Shown here: positions 17,026-25,086 of the stretch, one piece after another
How positions within the stretch are numbered: the first letter of the stretch is position 1
Layout of the letters: every line of letters starts with the position of its first letter
Assembly (NCBI RefSeq): GCF_025685605.1
Contig: NZ_JAGTUT010000001.1
Span: 1,364,001 to 1,428,000, forward strand
Length of the DNA: 64,000 nt
Source of the DNA: Granulicella arctica
Lineage (GTDB): Bacteria; Acidobacteriota; Terriglobia; Terriglobales; Acidobacteriaceae
Direction of reading: 5' to 3'
The notes under the pieces: model-generated
What the model was told of the DNA's origin: nothing
What the model saw: only the letters and a program-made list of their open reading frames with translations
The model's database searches: none
Position numbers and translations under genes: made by a program

Positions 17026-17601
17026 ATGACAGATCTCGATGTGCGCGTTGGAGTGTTCCGCCAACCGGCGATGCAGACTCCCGTCCTGGTACTGAATGCA
17101 AGTTATGAGCCGATTAACATCTGCGGAGCGAGACGAGCCCTGGTGCTGGTTCTGAAGGGCGTCGCGCGAACGGAAGAGGAGCAGGGCGCAATTCTGCATG
17201 CGGCCAGGATGCATGTGGCTATGCCGAGCGTGATCCGTTTGCTGGACTACCGGCGTATTCCGCATCAGACGCGGGCGCTAAGCCGGAAGAATATCCTGCT
17301 ACGCGACCGGAACTGCTGCCAATATTGCAGCGTCGTGCTGACCGCGGGCGAGCTGACGCTCGACCATGTGATCCCGCGATCCCGAGGTGGCTTGTCGACC
17401 TGGGAAAATCTCGTTGCGTGCTGCCATGATTGCAACCGGCGGAAAGGCAACCAGATGTTGCACGAATTGACAGAGATGAAGCTGCAGCGCGAGCCTCGTC
17501 CATTCAGTTTGCACACCTCGCGGCACATCATGCGAATGATTGGCAGTGCGGATCCAAGCTGGCGACGGTATCTTTACTTCGAGTCTGAGCCTGCAGCATA
17601 A
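17026..17601 (+). CDS. HNH endonuclease
   Basis: The 191-residue protein starting at ATG 17026 belongs to the stand-alone HNH family found in many bacteria. LVLNASYEPINI (21-32) is the conserved N-terminal signature. The zinc and catalytic core is CQYC (98-101), LDHVIPRSRGG (112-122), WENLVACCHDCNRRKGN. The family is thought to act on DNA, but its cellular role is not fixed. The frame is open 40 codons upstream, partly overlapping comF, with no family similarity there. It follows comF in the same direction. Confidence 0.88.
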   Translation: MTDLDVRVGVFRQPAMQTPVLVLNASYEPINICGARRALVLVLKGVARTEEEQGAILHAARMHVAMPSVIRLLDYRRIPHQTRALSRKNILLRDRNCCQYCSVVLTAGELTLDHVIPRSRGGLSTWENLVACCHDCNRRKGNQMLHELTEMKLQREPRPFSLHTSRHIMRMIGSADPSWRRYLYFESEPAA

Positions 17602-17804
17602 GTTGGGCGGAAAATCGGCAGGTTACCGGATTTCACTTGCAGTCCGGGCAAAGTTGCTTGACCATAGTCCTGCCTCAGGACATGGATATTCGCGCCACGG
17701 CGCAGGACTCGAACTGACGAAACGTTTCATCAGCAAGCGTCACCATGTTCTCGAAGCATCGGGCTATGTTTGGATCTGAAGGTTGGTGCTCAGGAGAAGG
17801 TGAC

Positions 17805-18803
17805 ATGCAGGTGAAGAAGGTTTTGGTGGGCGTGATATTTCTAACGATGGCGGCAGTGGCAATCGGACAGGCTCCAGCTGCTCCTCCAGCACAGAGGCAC
17901 AAGGTGGCGGTCCTGGACTTCGGGTATGCGAGCGTGATGACGTCAACGCAGGCAGTCTTCGGAACGCAGCAGAATATTGGCAAGGGCATCTCGGACATGC
18001 TGGTCGATCGCCTGACGAACGATGGGACGTACCGCGTTATTGAGCGCAATGCGATCCAAAAGGTGTTGAGCGAGCAGAACTTCTCGAACAGTGATCGCGT
18101 CGATGCGAGTTCTGCGGCGAAGATCGGCAAGATCCTCGGTGTCGATGCAATTATTACGGGTGATATCACTCAGTTTGGTCGCGACGATAAGAACATGAAC
18201 CTCGGCGGTGCGGGCGGCGGCTGGACCGGCTATGCGCTTGGCAAGGTTGGCAACACGAAATCGAAGGCTGTGGTGGCGATTACAGCGCGGCTGATCGATG
18301 CCAATACCGGTGAGGTGCTGGCTTCGACGACGAGTAAGGGTGAATCAAAGCGCTCGGGCGGCTTCCTCGACGGCGGCGGTGGGAACTGGCACAGCGGCGG
18401 CAGTGGTGGCGCGAGCATGGGCAGCAGCAACTTTGCGGAGACGATTATTGGCGAGGCGACTGTCTCGGCTGTGACGCAGCTTGCGTCCGGACTTGAGGCC
18501 GGGTCGGAGAAGTTTGCCGTAGCTGAGGCTATCCCGGTGACCGGAATGGTGGCGGATGTAGCAGGAAATGACATCATCATCAATGTTGGCATGACGGCCG
18601 GTGTGCGCGTTGGCGACCGGTTGATGGTGACGCATCCGGTCAGGACGGTAAAGGATCCTTCTACAGGCAAGGTGATTCGCACCATTGAGAACACCGTGGG
18701 AGAGCTGACGATTACGAGTTCGGATGCGACCTCGGCTGTCGGGACCTTCAAGGGATCACCTAGTCCCAAGGTTGGTGATTCGGTCAAATCTCCGTCCAAG
18801 TGA
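17805..18803 (+). CDS. secreted CsgG-domain protein
   Basis: A 332-residue protein from ATG 17805 with AGGAGAAGG upstream. Residues 1-21 are a signal peptide. Residues 34-190 form a CsgG-type domain: VAVLDFGYA, GISDMLVDRLTNDGTYRVIERNAIQKVLSEQ and GKILGVDAIITGDITQFG. A Gly-rich linker (residues 195-225) leads to a C-terminal domain that resembles a FlgT/stress-type barrel (VGDRLMVTHPVRTV). CsgG itself is the curli export pore lipoprotein; this protein lacks a lipobox, and no curli genes are near, so a general envelope role is more likely. Confidence 0.8.
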   Translation: MQVKKVLVGVIFLTMAAVAIGQAPAAPPAQRHKVAVLDFGYASVMTSTQAVFGTQQNIGKGISDMLVDRLTNDGTYRVIERNAIQKVLSEQNFSNSDRVDASSAAKIGKILGVDAIITGDITQFGRDDKNMNLGGAGGGWTGYALGKVGNTKSKAVVAITARLIDANTGEVLASTTSKGESKRSGGFLDGGGGNWHSGGSGGASMGSSNFAETIIGEATVSAVTQLASGLEAGSEKFAVAEAIPVTGMVADVAGNDIIINVGMTAGVRVGDRLMVTHPVRTVKDPSTGKVIRTIENTVGELTITSSDATSAVGTFKGSPSPKVGDSVKSPSK

Positions 18804-18816
18804 GCGGTTTAAGCTG

Positions 18817-18850
18817 AATCAGCCGTCCTTTGGGGCGGCTGATTTCTTTT
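18817..18850 (+). terminator. intrinsic terminator after csgG-like gene
   Basis: A 9-bp stem AATCAGCCG / CGGCTGATT is followed by TTCTTTTG, 14 bases past the stop. It ends transcription before the next small gene. Confidence 0.85.
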
Positions 18851-18883
18851 GAGTGTGTTACTTTCGCCTCAGGAGAGACTCGT

Positions 18884-19150
18884 ATGGCCCGGAGCGAAAA
18901 CTATCAGTGCGATGTGTGCGGCAATCAGAAGGGTGACAGCGAGCTCTGGTGGATGGCGTGGGTGGACTGCTTCGAAGGCATCAGCCCGGGCGACGACCAG
19001 CCGCTGATTAAATTGACGCGTTGGCAGCAGCGGCAGGCTCATGAAGAGGGCACGAAGCATCTCTGTGGTGCTCGTTGTGCAGGAACCTTCCTCGATCGTT
19101 GGATGACGACCCAGCATGAGCATCCCGAAGCTCACTGCGAGACGCTTTAG
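18884..19150 (+). CDS. small Cys-rich protein, possible zinc ribbon
   Basis: An 88-residue protein from ATG 18884 behind AGGAGAG. Two Cys pairs (CDVCG at residues 9-13 and CGARCA near 62) could bind one zinc. No known family is recognised. It has Trp-rich and acidic centre residues (ELWWMAWVDCFEG). It lies between a terminator and the DsbA-like gene, so probably has its own promoter in the terminator region or is co-transcribed with the next gene (43 bases away). Confidence 0.6.
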   Translation: MARSENYQCDVCGNQKGDSELWWMAWVDCFEGISPGDDQPLIKLTRWQQRQAHEEGTKHLCGARCAGTFLDRWMTTQHEHPEAHCETL

Positions 19151-19192
19151 GTACTTTCCTTCCCGCAGGCAGTCCATCTGACGTGAGGTGCT

Positions 19193-19834
19193 GTGATGAA
19201 GTTCTTTTCAGGTGTTCTCCTGCTTGTTTTCGCAAGTCTTCCTGCTGTGAGCCAGTTCTCTCTTCCACCCAACGCGGTGGATAGCTTCCGCGACACCTCA
19301 ATGCTCAAGCCGCCAGCCGGAGCGAAGGTTGCGATCGTCGAGTTCGAAGACCTGGAGTGTCCCCTCTGCGCTTACGATTTCTCGATTGTCCGGGCAGCGG
19401 TTGAGCAGCGTAGGGTGGCCTTGGTGCGGCACGACTTTCCGCTCACAGAGATCCACCCGTGGAGCCTGACCGCCGCAGTTACAGCGCGATATTTGCAGGA
19501 TAGTGCAGCTTCGGGGATGGCCGAAACGTATCGGCGAGACGTCTTCGCAAATCAGCGCAATATCGCCAGCAAGGACGATCTCAGCACCTTTACGCAGCGA
19601 TGGTTTCAGACCCATGGGCAGAAGATGCCGTTTGTGATGGATGCCAGCGGCGTCTGCACGAAGGAGGTGCTGGCAGATCGCGCTTTGGGTGAGCGGCTGC
19701 ATGTTCCGCACACACCGTGCATCTTCGTTGTAACGGCGAAAAGCTGGACCGAGGTGAACGACATCAAGCTGCTGAACCGGGCGGTTGACTTGGCAGTCGC
19801 GGAGACAAGTGGGCCCGTGAAGGCCCACCGCTAG
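19193..19834 (+). CDS. exported DsbA-like thioredoxin-fold protein
   Basis: A 213-residue periplasmic protein with a signal peptide (residues 1-20) and a DsbA/DsbG-like thioredoxin fold. The active site is CPLC (56-59) after VAIVEFEDLE, and cis-Pro occurs in HVPHTPCIFV near 175. A conserved RHDFPLTEIHPW follows. Such proteins form or shuffle disulfides in exported proteins. The start is GTG at 19193 or the adjacent ATG at 19196, both downstream of GAGGTG. It converges with the next gene, with stops next to each other. Confidence 0.85.
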   Translation: MMKFFSGVLLLVFASLPAVSQFSLPPNAVDSFRDTSMLKPPAGAKVAIVEFEDLECPLCAYDFSIVRAAVEQRRVALVRHDFPLTEIHPWSLTAAVTARYLQDSAASGMAETYRRDVFANQRNIASKDDLSTFTQRWFQTHGQKMPFVMDASGVCTKEVLADRALGERLHVPHTPCIFVVTAKSWTEVNDIKLLNRAVDLAVAETSGPVKAHR

Positions 19835-20788
19835 CTATCTTGGTGGCGTGGCTGGCGCAGGCTGAGCTGGTTTTGTTTGATCCGGTTTCTGCTGATCACC
19901 CTTATTGGTAATGTCTTCGCCGTTGTAGATGATTCTGCTGCTGGCACGGAACTGCTTATAGTCCGAGTATTTGACGATGTTGCGCATGTGGACGTCCTGG
20001 CTCATGGCACCCGACTGGGCTGCGAAATGCAGGTTCCCCTCAGCTTTTGTGTAGGTTGGAAACCAGTATTTTCCGTCGACCTGCTCGTAGTAGGTGGTGA
20101 AGGGCGGCGACAGATCTTCGTGGCCCTTGCGCTTGTCCTGCGGTACGGTAATTCCGTTAATCAGGACGATCTGAAGATCCTGCTGGTCGACCCAGACCTT
20201 GCCCTGGAAGTAACGCTTCCCTTTCTCCAAGACCTTCGGGCCGGCATTGAAAACATAGGTGTCGAGTTCATCGACCTTCTGGCGGCCTAGATAAGTGATG
20301 TCGTATTTGGGAAGGTCTTCCGTGGTGAGGACGAAGGGCAGGCGGTGTTCGATTTCCTCAAAATCGGCAGGTGTCATGAGAACGCGCTCGAGGGTATTCT
20401 GGGGGGCGAAGACAACGTGCTCCTCGCGACGGCCGTCACGCCCAAAGGTGATGTCCGTGACTTGCTGGTACTCGCCATCGATCTTGTTTGTGTCCTCGGC
20501 GAGGGTGTCAACCTTGACGCTCTGACGAAAGGTATAGTTCTGCCGCGCCTGGTTGAAGACCGTCTCACGGGCAGCGAACTTCTCGACGATCTGCTGAGGA
20601 GTTACGCCGGTCGGCGGTGTGGGGTCGAGCGTGCCGAAGCCTGAGGCATCCTGCGCCGCGGCCAATACCGCCGACGATGACGCTGCGTATCTATATGAGA
20701 CACCGGAGCTTCGGTGCGCGGCATAGGCCGATAGCGGAACGAGAGGCAGTACCGCGAGACCGGCATATTTGAGGATGAGCGAATTCAT
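19835..20788 (-). CDS. secreted protein resembling outer-membrane lipoprotein-sorting fold
   Basis: From ATG 20788 the 317-residue product has a signal peptide (MNSLILKYAGLAVLPLVPLSAYA) and a beta-rich domain resembling the LolA/LppX-like half-barrel (TFRQSVKVDTLA, YDITYLGRQKVDELDTYVF, FQGKVWVDQQDLQIV). The C-terminus is Pro/Gln/Lys-rich. The frame opens another 91 codons upstream with no credible protein features. No recognised gene name. It is divergent from the kinase-like gene, with about 135 bases between. Confidence 0.65.
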   Translation of the reverse strand: MNSLILKYAGLAVLPLVPLSAYAAHRSSGVSYRYAASSSAVLAAAQDASGFGTLDPTPPTGVTPQQIVEKFAARETVFNQARQNYTFRQSVKVDTLAEDTNKIDGEYQQVTDITFGRDGRREEHVVFAPQNTLERVLMTPADFEEIEHRLPFVLTTEDLPKYDITYLGRQKVDELDTYVFNAGPKVLEKGKRYFQGKVWVDQQDLQIVLINGITVPQDKRKGHEDLSPPFTTYYEQVDGKYWFPTYTKAEGNLHFAAQSGAMSQDVHMRNIVKYSDYKQFRASSRIIYNGEDITNKGDQQKPDQTKPAQPAPATPPR

Positions 20789-20923
20789 CAGAGATACCTC
20801 ATTGCGTTCGCTGAGTGGATAGTTTGCCACCTGCGAAGCCTTTCTTCTTGAGAATAGACGTTCCTGAATAAAGACGGGTAGAGCGAACCAGATGCCTGCA
20901 AGGAACGAGGAACGGGTGATTGT

Positions 20924-21877
20924 GTGAGGTCTAGCTTGTGGTTGACTACGACGCTGACGGGGTATTCCAGGATTGTTCCCTGGATACTTGTTGCAGAATC
21001 GATATTGCTGATGATGGCTGTATGGGCGCTGGCGAGGAGACGCCGTGCGCGGTGGCTGCAACTCCAGTGGACTCGGGATCGATTGCGAGAGCTGGAGGCG
21101 TATTGCGGGCTGGAGGTCAGTCTCTCACTCGCGAGCGAACGCGACAAGCTGGCAATCCAGGCTAAGCGCGTCTGCCGCATGGTTGTAGAAAAGAGCGTGT
21201 TTCCAAAGGTCGCGCTGCTGACCCGCAACGTTGACGGACGCCTCCTCTATGCAGGAAGCTGCGGGATGGATGACCTGACGCTAGAGGCATTAGGCGCCCT
21301 GGGGGACAGGCTGATCGGAGATGAAAACACTGGAAAAGCGACGGTGGCAAAGCTGAGCTACTCCGTGACGCTTGGGGAGTGGGTGGACTTCGATGACGTC
21401 TCCGGCCATGGTCGCCACCTCACGACGATCGTCCCACTCCGGATGCAACAGGGACGGCTGGTGGGGGCGCTGGCCGTGTGCAGCGATGCGAAGACGGAGC
21501 TGCGCATGGGGGAGATGGAGCAGGTGGACGGGATACCTCGCGCGCTGATGCCGCTTGAGATGCTTGCGGCCAAGCTGGCAAGGACCCTGGAACGTGGCAT
21601 GTTGATGGAGCGATTGATGCAGGCAGAGCGGCTGGCGGGAGTTAGCGGAATCGTCGCTGACGTGGCTCATAAGCTGCTGAATCCACTGACGACTGTGCTG
21701 GGTTTTGCAGAATTAATCGCTGAGACATCGATCGAAGCGCGAGCGCGGCAGGATGCGGCGATCATCGTCGCTGAAGCGACAAGGATGCAAGAGACGCTGC
21801 GAGGTCTGCAGGACTTCTGGAAGCCGCGTAAAGGAAGCGATCTGCAAACATCCCAGGCCGTTCGTGCTGGCGCATAG
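20924..21877 (+). CDS. membrane sensor-kinase-like protein lacking the ATPase domain
   Basis: A 317-residue protein with one membrane helix (residues 17-37), a GAF-like sensor region (about 62-190: PKVALLTRNVDG, LTTIVPLRMQQGRLVGALAVC) and a HisKA-type dimerisation helix with the phospho-acceptor His249 in VAHKLLNPLTTVLGF. The protein ends about 60 residues later, so the HATPase_c domain is absent. It cannot self-phosphorylate. It may be a phosphotransfer module or scaffold served by another kinase. No response regulator is adjacent. Clean ends suggest this is the true length and not a frameshift. The start codon could also be one further downstream. Confidence 0.65.
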   Translation: MRSSLWLTTTLTGYSRIVPWILVAESILLMMAVWALARRRRARWLQLQWTRDRLRELEAYCGLEVSLSLASERDKLAIQAKRVCRMVVEKSVFPKVALLTRNVDGRLLYAGSCGMDDLTLEALGALGDRLIGDENTGKATVAKLSYSVTLGEWVDFDDVSGHGRHLTTIVPLRMQQGRLVGALAVCSDAKTELRMGEMEQVDGIPRALMPLEMLAAKLARTLERGMLMERLMQAERLAGVSGIVADVAHKLLNPLTTVLGFAELIAETSIEARARQDAAIIVAEATRMQETLRGLQDFWKPRKGSDLQTSQAVRAGA

Positions 21878-21912
21878 AGCCTCATCGGAGAGAACGTGCC
21901 GATGCGCTTAGG

Positions 21913-22485
21913 ATGACAGATGGGCGTGAGGGCTCGTCAATGGCATTTGCGAGACCGAAGAAGCGAGAGCCGGTGGGTGAGGCTGGGCTGTTCGATTATG
22001 CGGTGGGAGTGTTGGCCCGGAGGATGCGGACAGTGCGCGATCTGCGGCGACTGATGAAGCTGCGAGCCGAGGAGGGTGCGGTCGGCGAGGCAGCCATGGA
22101 TGCCGTTGTGGCGCGACTGAAGGAGTTGAACTACCTCTCGGACACGCGCTTTGCTGCGGACTACACGCGGCTGCGAAAGGACAATGAGAAGTTTGGCAGG
22201 CGGAGAGTCCAGCAGGATCTTGCCATGAAAGGTGTGGAGAAGGAGTTAGTGGCGTCTACGCTTGCGACTGCCTATGAAGATGTAGACGAGACGGCCCTGG
22301 CGCGAGAGTACATTGCACGCAAGCGGATGAAGCAGCCGAGTGGGGCGGATGCCAAAAAGGAGACGGTGCGCACGATGAATCGACTGATGCGGGCGGGCTT
22401 CTCTTCAAATGCGATCTTCAAAGTGCTGCGAGCGTGGGGCGCTCCTGTCGAGGAGATCGAGGTTGAGGAGTCGTTCGAGGACTAA
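21913..22485 (+). CDS. recX: regulatory protein RecX
   Basis: The 190-residue RecX family protein binds RecA filaments and limits recombinase and SOS activity. Three-helix repeats are seen: FDYAVGVLARRMRTVRDLRRLMKL, VVARLKELNYLSDTRFAADYTRLR, and FGRRRVQQDLAMKGVEKE; the C-terminal repeat carries LMRAGFSSNAIFKVLRAW. The N-terminus is a 20-residue basic extension. recA is not nearby; alaS lies 2.6 kb downstream, recalling the recA-recX-alaS order of some Proteobacteria. It starts 35 bases past the kinase-like gene. Confidence 0.88.
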   Translation: MTDGREGSSMAFARPKKREPVGEAGLFDYAVGVLARRMRTVRDLRRLMKLRAEEGAVGEAAMDAVVARLKELNYLSDTRFAADYTRLRKDNEKFGRRRVQQDLAMKGVEKELVASTLATAYEDVDETALAREYIARKRMKQPSGADAKKETVRTMNRLMRAGFSSNAIFKVLRAWGAPVEEIEVEESFED

Positions 22486-22492
22486 CTGATGG

Positions 22493-22529
22493 GTCCCATC
22501 CTTCGCAGTGTTGCTGTGAAGGACGGGAC
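22493..22529. terminator. hairpin between recX and the porin gene
   Basis: Arms GTCCCATCCTTC and GAAGGACGGGAC pair with one mismatch around a 13-base loop. It lies between two convergent genes and may serve both. There is no strong U tract. Confidence 0.5.
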
Positions 22530-22550
22530 TCTCCTTGTGATCGGCGCCGC

Positions 22551-24035
22551 TTAGAAGTGATAAGTAATATCACCGGCTACGACGAACTGGGTTTTCTTGG
22601 TGCCAAGATCGTAGGCTGCAAGGTTGTAGGAGTGTTCCAGACGGATCTCCGGGCGGAACAGGATGGTCGAGCCTATCCAGTGCCCATAGCTGAGCAGGTG
22701 CTCTGAATACTTTGTAGCGTAGCCGGTGCGCTGGCCCTTGATATCGTCGACAAACTCATTGCGTATGGAGATGTAGTTCTTCTTGTTGATCTCTTTTTCG
22801 ACATAATTCGTGATAGCTACTTCGGGAGCGAAGCAGCGCTGTTTGTCATAGGCACAAAAAGCTCCGTTAGCACCCGTCTCGGTAGGGATCGGGTTAACTA
22901 CACCCGGTGCGATGCTGGGGACATTGCGTTCATACATGTACCAGGCCTCCGTATCGGTGTGCCAGGTGGCATTGAACTTGTGGTACCAGGTTTCGTAGAA
23001 GGACTGGACGTTGTTATAGGCGTAGTTGCCTTTATTGAGGGAGTTGATACAGGTGTACGACGCGTCGCCACCCTTATTCCAGGTGTAGTCGACGCAAGCT
23101 GTCCCGGTTGGAGTCGCATCCTTAGTCCAGAGCGCGACGTCGTTGCCATCCGAGAGTCCGAGTTGAAGGAGCCAATGATCCGAAAACTTGATACTGGCGA
23201 CGATGCCGGTCTGGGTGTAAGGATCGACGGTATAGAGGAGGGAGTGCGAGTAGGTGTAGTTATTCGGGGCTAGTTGGGCTTCAATGTCGGGCAGTGAAAC
23301 ATAACGGCCTACGCGAATATTCATCCCCTTGGCAACGTGCGGTAGATACAGGTCGAAGTAGTACATGATGGGGTCGTAGCCATTCTCGTGATTGCGAGCG
23401 AGGAGTTGCTGTGAAAAGATGCCCTTCGAGGTGGTGTAGCGATAGTCCTGGCCATAGAGTTGGGCGAAGCGGAAGCCCCAGTCGACATGATCGGTCTGAA
23501 CGGTGTTGGGAAGTCGTTCGACGTAGAGGACCTGCTGATCCGCGGTGACGCGATTTGGGTTGTAGTAATAGGAAGCCGGAGAGTTAGCCCCATCGCCTTT
23601 ATTCGAGGTGCTCACGTTGAAGCCACCATTCAGCCATCCATAGACCTTGATGCGGCTCTTATTCTGGTTGATCGCCTGCATAAGGGTGTAGGTCTGGGTA
23701 TCGGGCGCACCGATTACGGGCGTTCCGCCGACACTGTAGTCAGTGCCGGGAAAGGGTGTAGAGTCGAGCGGTCCCGCATAGCCGCGACGGACAGGATCAG
23801 GGCCAGCCGGCTGCGTGGGGTGCCAGTCTTCCCTGTACGCTGATGCCAGACGATGGAAGAAGTTCTGGTCCTCTTGCACGGACTGCGGGAGCGCGGGGCT
23901 GTCGGGATCGAAGGGGTGTAGAGCGCTGACGCTCACGGATTCTTCAAGGCTGGCTAGTTGCTGCGCAGGAAGTGCTGCAGCGGCGAGTGCTAGAGTGAGG
24001 CTGAAAATCAAGAGTTTTGGTGTTGCGCGTTCCAT
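22551..24035 (-). CDS. outer-membrane beta-barrel porin (BBP2-like)
   Basis: From ATG 24035 the product has 494 residues: a signal peptide (MERATPKLLIFSLTLALAAAALPA), a 100-residue plug-like segment and then a large barrel. The barrel has many alternating strands with aromatic girdles (YGWLNGGFNVST, YFDLYLPHVAKGMNIRVGRY, ILFRPEIRLEHSYNL) and ends in ITYHF, a C-terminal Phe recognised by the BAM complex. This is the BBP2/DUF1597 type of barrel. It likely allows passive nutrient diffusion. Divergent from the DUF429 gene, with 94 bases between starts. Confidence 0.78.
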   Translation of the reverse strand: MERATPKLLIFSLTLALAAAALPAQQLASLEESVSVSALHPFDPDSPALPQSVQEDQNFFHRLASAYREDWHPTQPAGPDPVRRGYAGPLDSTPFPGTDYSVGGTPVIGAPDTQTYTLMQAINQNKSRIKVYGWLNGGFNVSTSNKGDGANSPASYYYNPNRVTADQQVLYVERLPNTVQTDHVDWGFRFAQLYGQDYRYTTSKGIFSQQLLARNHENGYDPIMYYFDLYLPHVAKGMNIRVGRYVSLPDIEAQLAPNNYTYSHSLLYTVDPYTQTGIVASIKFSDHWLLQLGLSDGNDVALWTKDATPTGTACVDYTWNKGGDASYTCINSLNKGNYAYNNVQSFYETWYHKFNATWHTDTEAWYMYERNVPSIAPGVVNPIPTETGANGAFCAYDKQRCFAPEVAITNYVEKEINKKNYISIRNEFVDDIKGQRTGYATKYSEHLLSYGHWIGSTILFRPEIRLEHSYNLAAYDLGTKKTQFVVAGDITYHF

Positions 24036-24129
24036 GGTTGCGTTGCTTTCCTGCGAAGGGGTTCCGGCTCCGCATCTTTCCTTATTCAGGCTAGTGAGCA
24101 GGCCATAAAGAAGGCATAAGTGGAGGCCA

Positions 24130-25065
24130 ATGAGTTCAGGAAGCGTTGATGTGGAATCACAGGTGGAACGAGTGGTCGCGGTGGACTGGTCAGGCCGGGT
24201 TGACCTAGCAGGGCAGCGGCGACATATCTGGGCAGGAGTCTGGACGCGTGCTGGAAACAAGACAACGCTAGAAGCGGGACGGACGCGGGAGGAGTTGATT
24301 GCCTGGCTGATCGAGATGTCGAAGGAGACGCCTCGAATGGTGGTGGGGATCGATTGCTGCTTCAGCTATCCGGCCTGGTTTCTAAAGGAGCATGAGTGTC
24401 GGACGGTATTCGACTTCTGGAAGCATGTGGCGGCGGGACATGGAGAGCGCTGGCTGGCGCGAGAGGCCGGAGAGATTGCGCGGGACGAGCGCTTCTGGGG
24501 AGCACCGCACAAACGGCCGGCGGAGTTCAGCGGGGCTGGACTTGAGCGGTCCATGCGGATGACGGATGTCGAGAACAAGATCACGCCGAAGATGCTCAAT
24601 GAAGATCCGGAGCGAGCGGCGAAGGTAAAGGGGATCACGCCAAAGTCGCCGTTCCAAATCGGCGGCTCTGGCAGCGTAGGGACGGGATCGCTACGGGCCA
24701 TCCCACTCCTGCTGCACTTGCGGGAGGCAGGCTTTCGCGTCTGGCCGTTTGAAGACTCTGCGCTCGGCACTAAGGAGCCGAAGCCGTTGCTGGTGGAGAT
24801 GTACACGCGATTGCTGACGGGAGCGGTGGCGAAGAGTAATCCTCTAGCACGTAAGGCTTACATGGACGCTCGTCGGAAGGCTGAACCAGAGTACGCGCGG
24901 CTCTCGCGAGGCGTAGTGGCGAAGGCGCTGGGAAGTGAGGACGCGTTCGATGCGCTGGTATGCGCCATGGAGATGGTGCGAGACCGCGGGGAGTTTATGC
25001 ATCTGCAGCGAACCAAGGATGCGACGCTCAGGCTGGAGGGGATTACGTGGCGACCGGGGATCTGA
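24130..25065 (+). CDS. DUF429-like predicted RNase H-fold protein
   Basis: The 311-residue protein has an RNase H-like/DUF429 pattern: VVAVDWSG (residues 14-21), a second acidic strand VVGIDCCFSYP, and a late SEDAFDALVCAM acid block. These Asp/Glu positions would form a metal-binding site. Family members are proposed nucleases, but no activity is established. It is divergent from the porin gene and 21 bases upstream of alaS, so the two are likely co-transcribed. Confidence 0.7.
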   Translation: MSSGSVDVESQVERVVAVDWSGRVDLAGQRRHIWAGVWTRAGNKTTLEAGRTREELIAWLIEMSKETPRMVVGIDCCFSYPAWFLKEHECRTVFDFWKHVAAGHGERWLAREAGEIARDERFWGAPHKRPAEFSGAGLERSMRMTDVENKITPKMLNEDPERAAKVKGITPKSPFQIGGSGSVGTGSLRAIPLLLHLREAGFRVWPFEDSALGTKEPKPLLVEMYTRLLTGAVAKSNPLARKAYMDARRKAEPEYARLSRGVVAKALGSEDAFDALVCAMEMVRDRGEFMHLQRTKDATLRLEGITWRPGI

Positions 25066-25086
25066 GCGGCTTCGCTGATAAACTTT

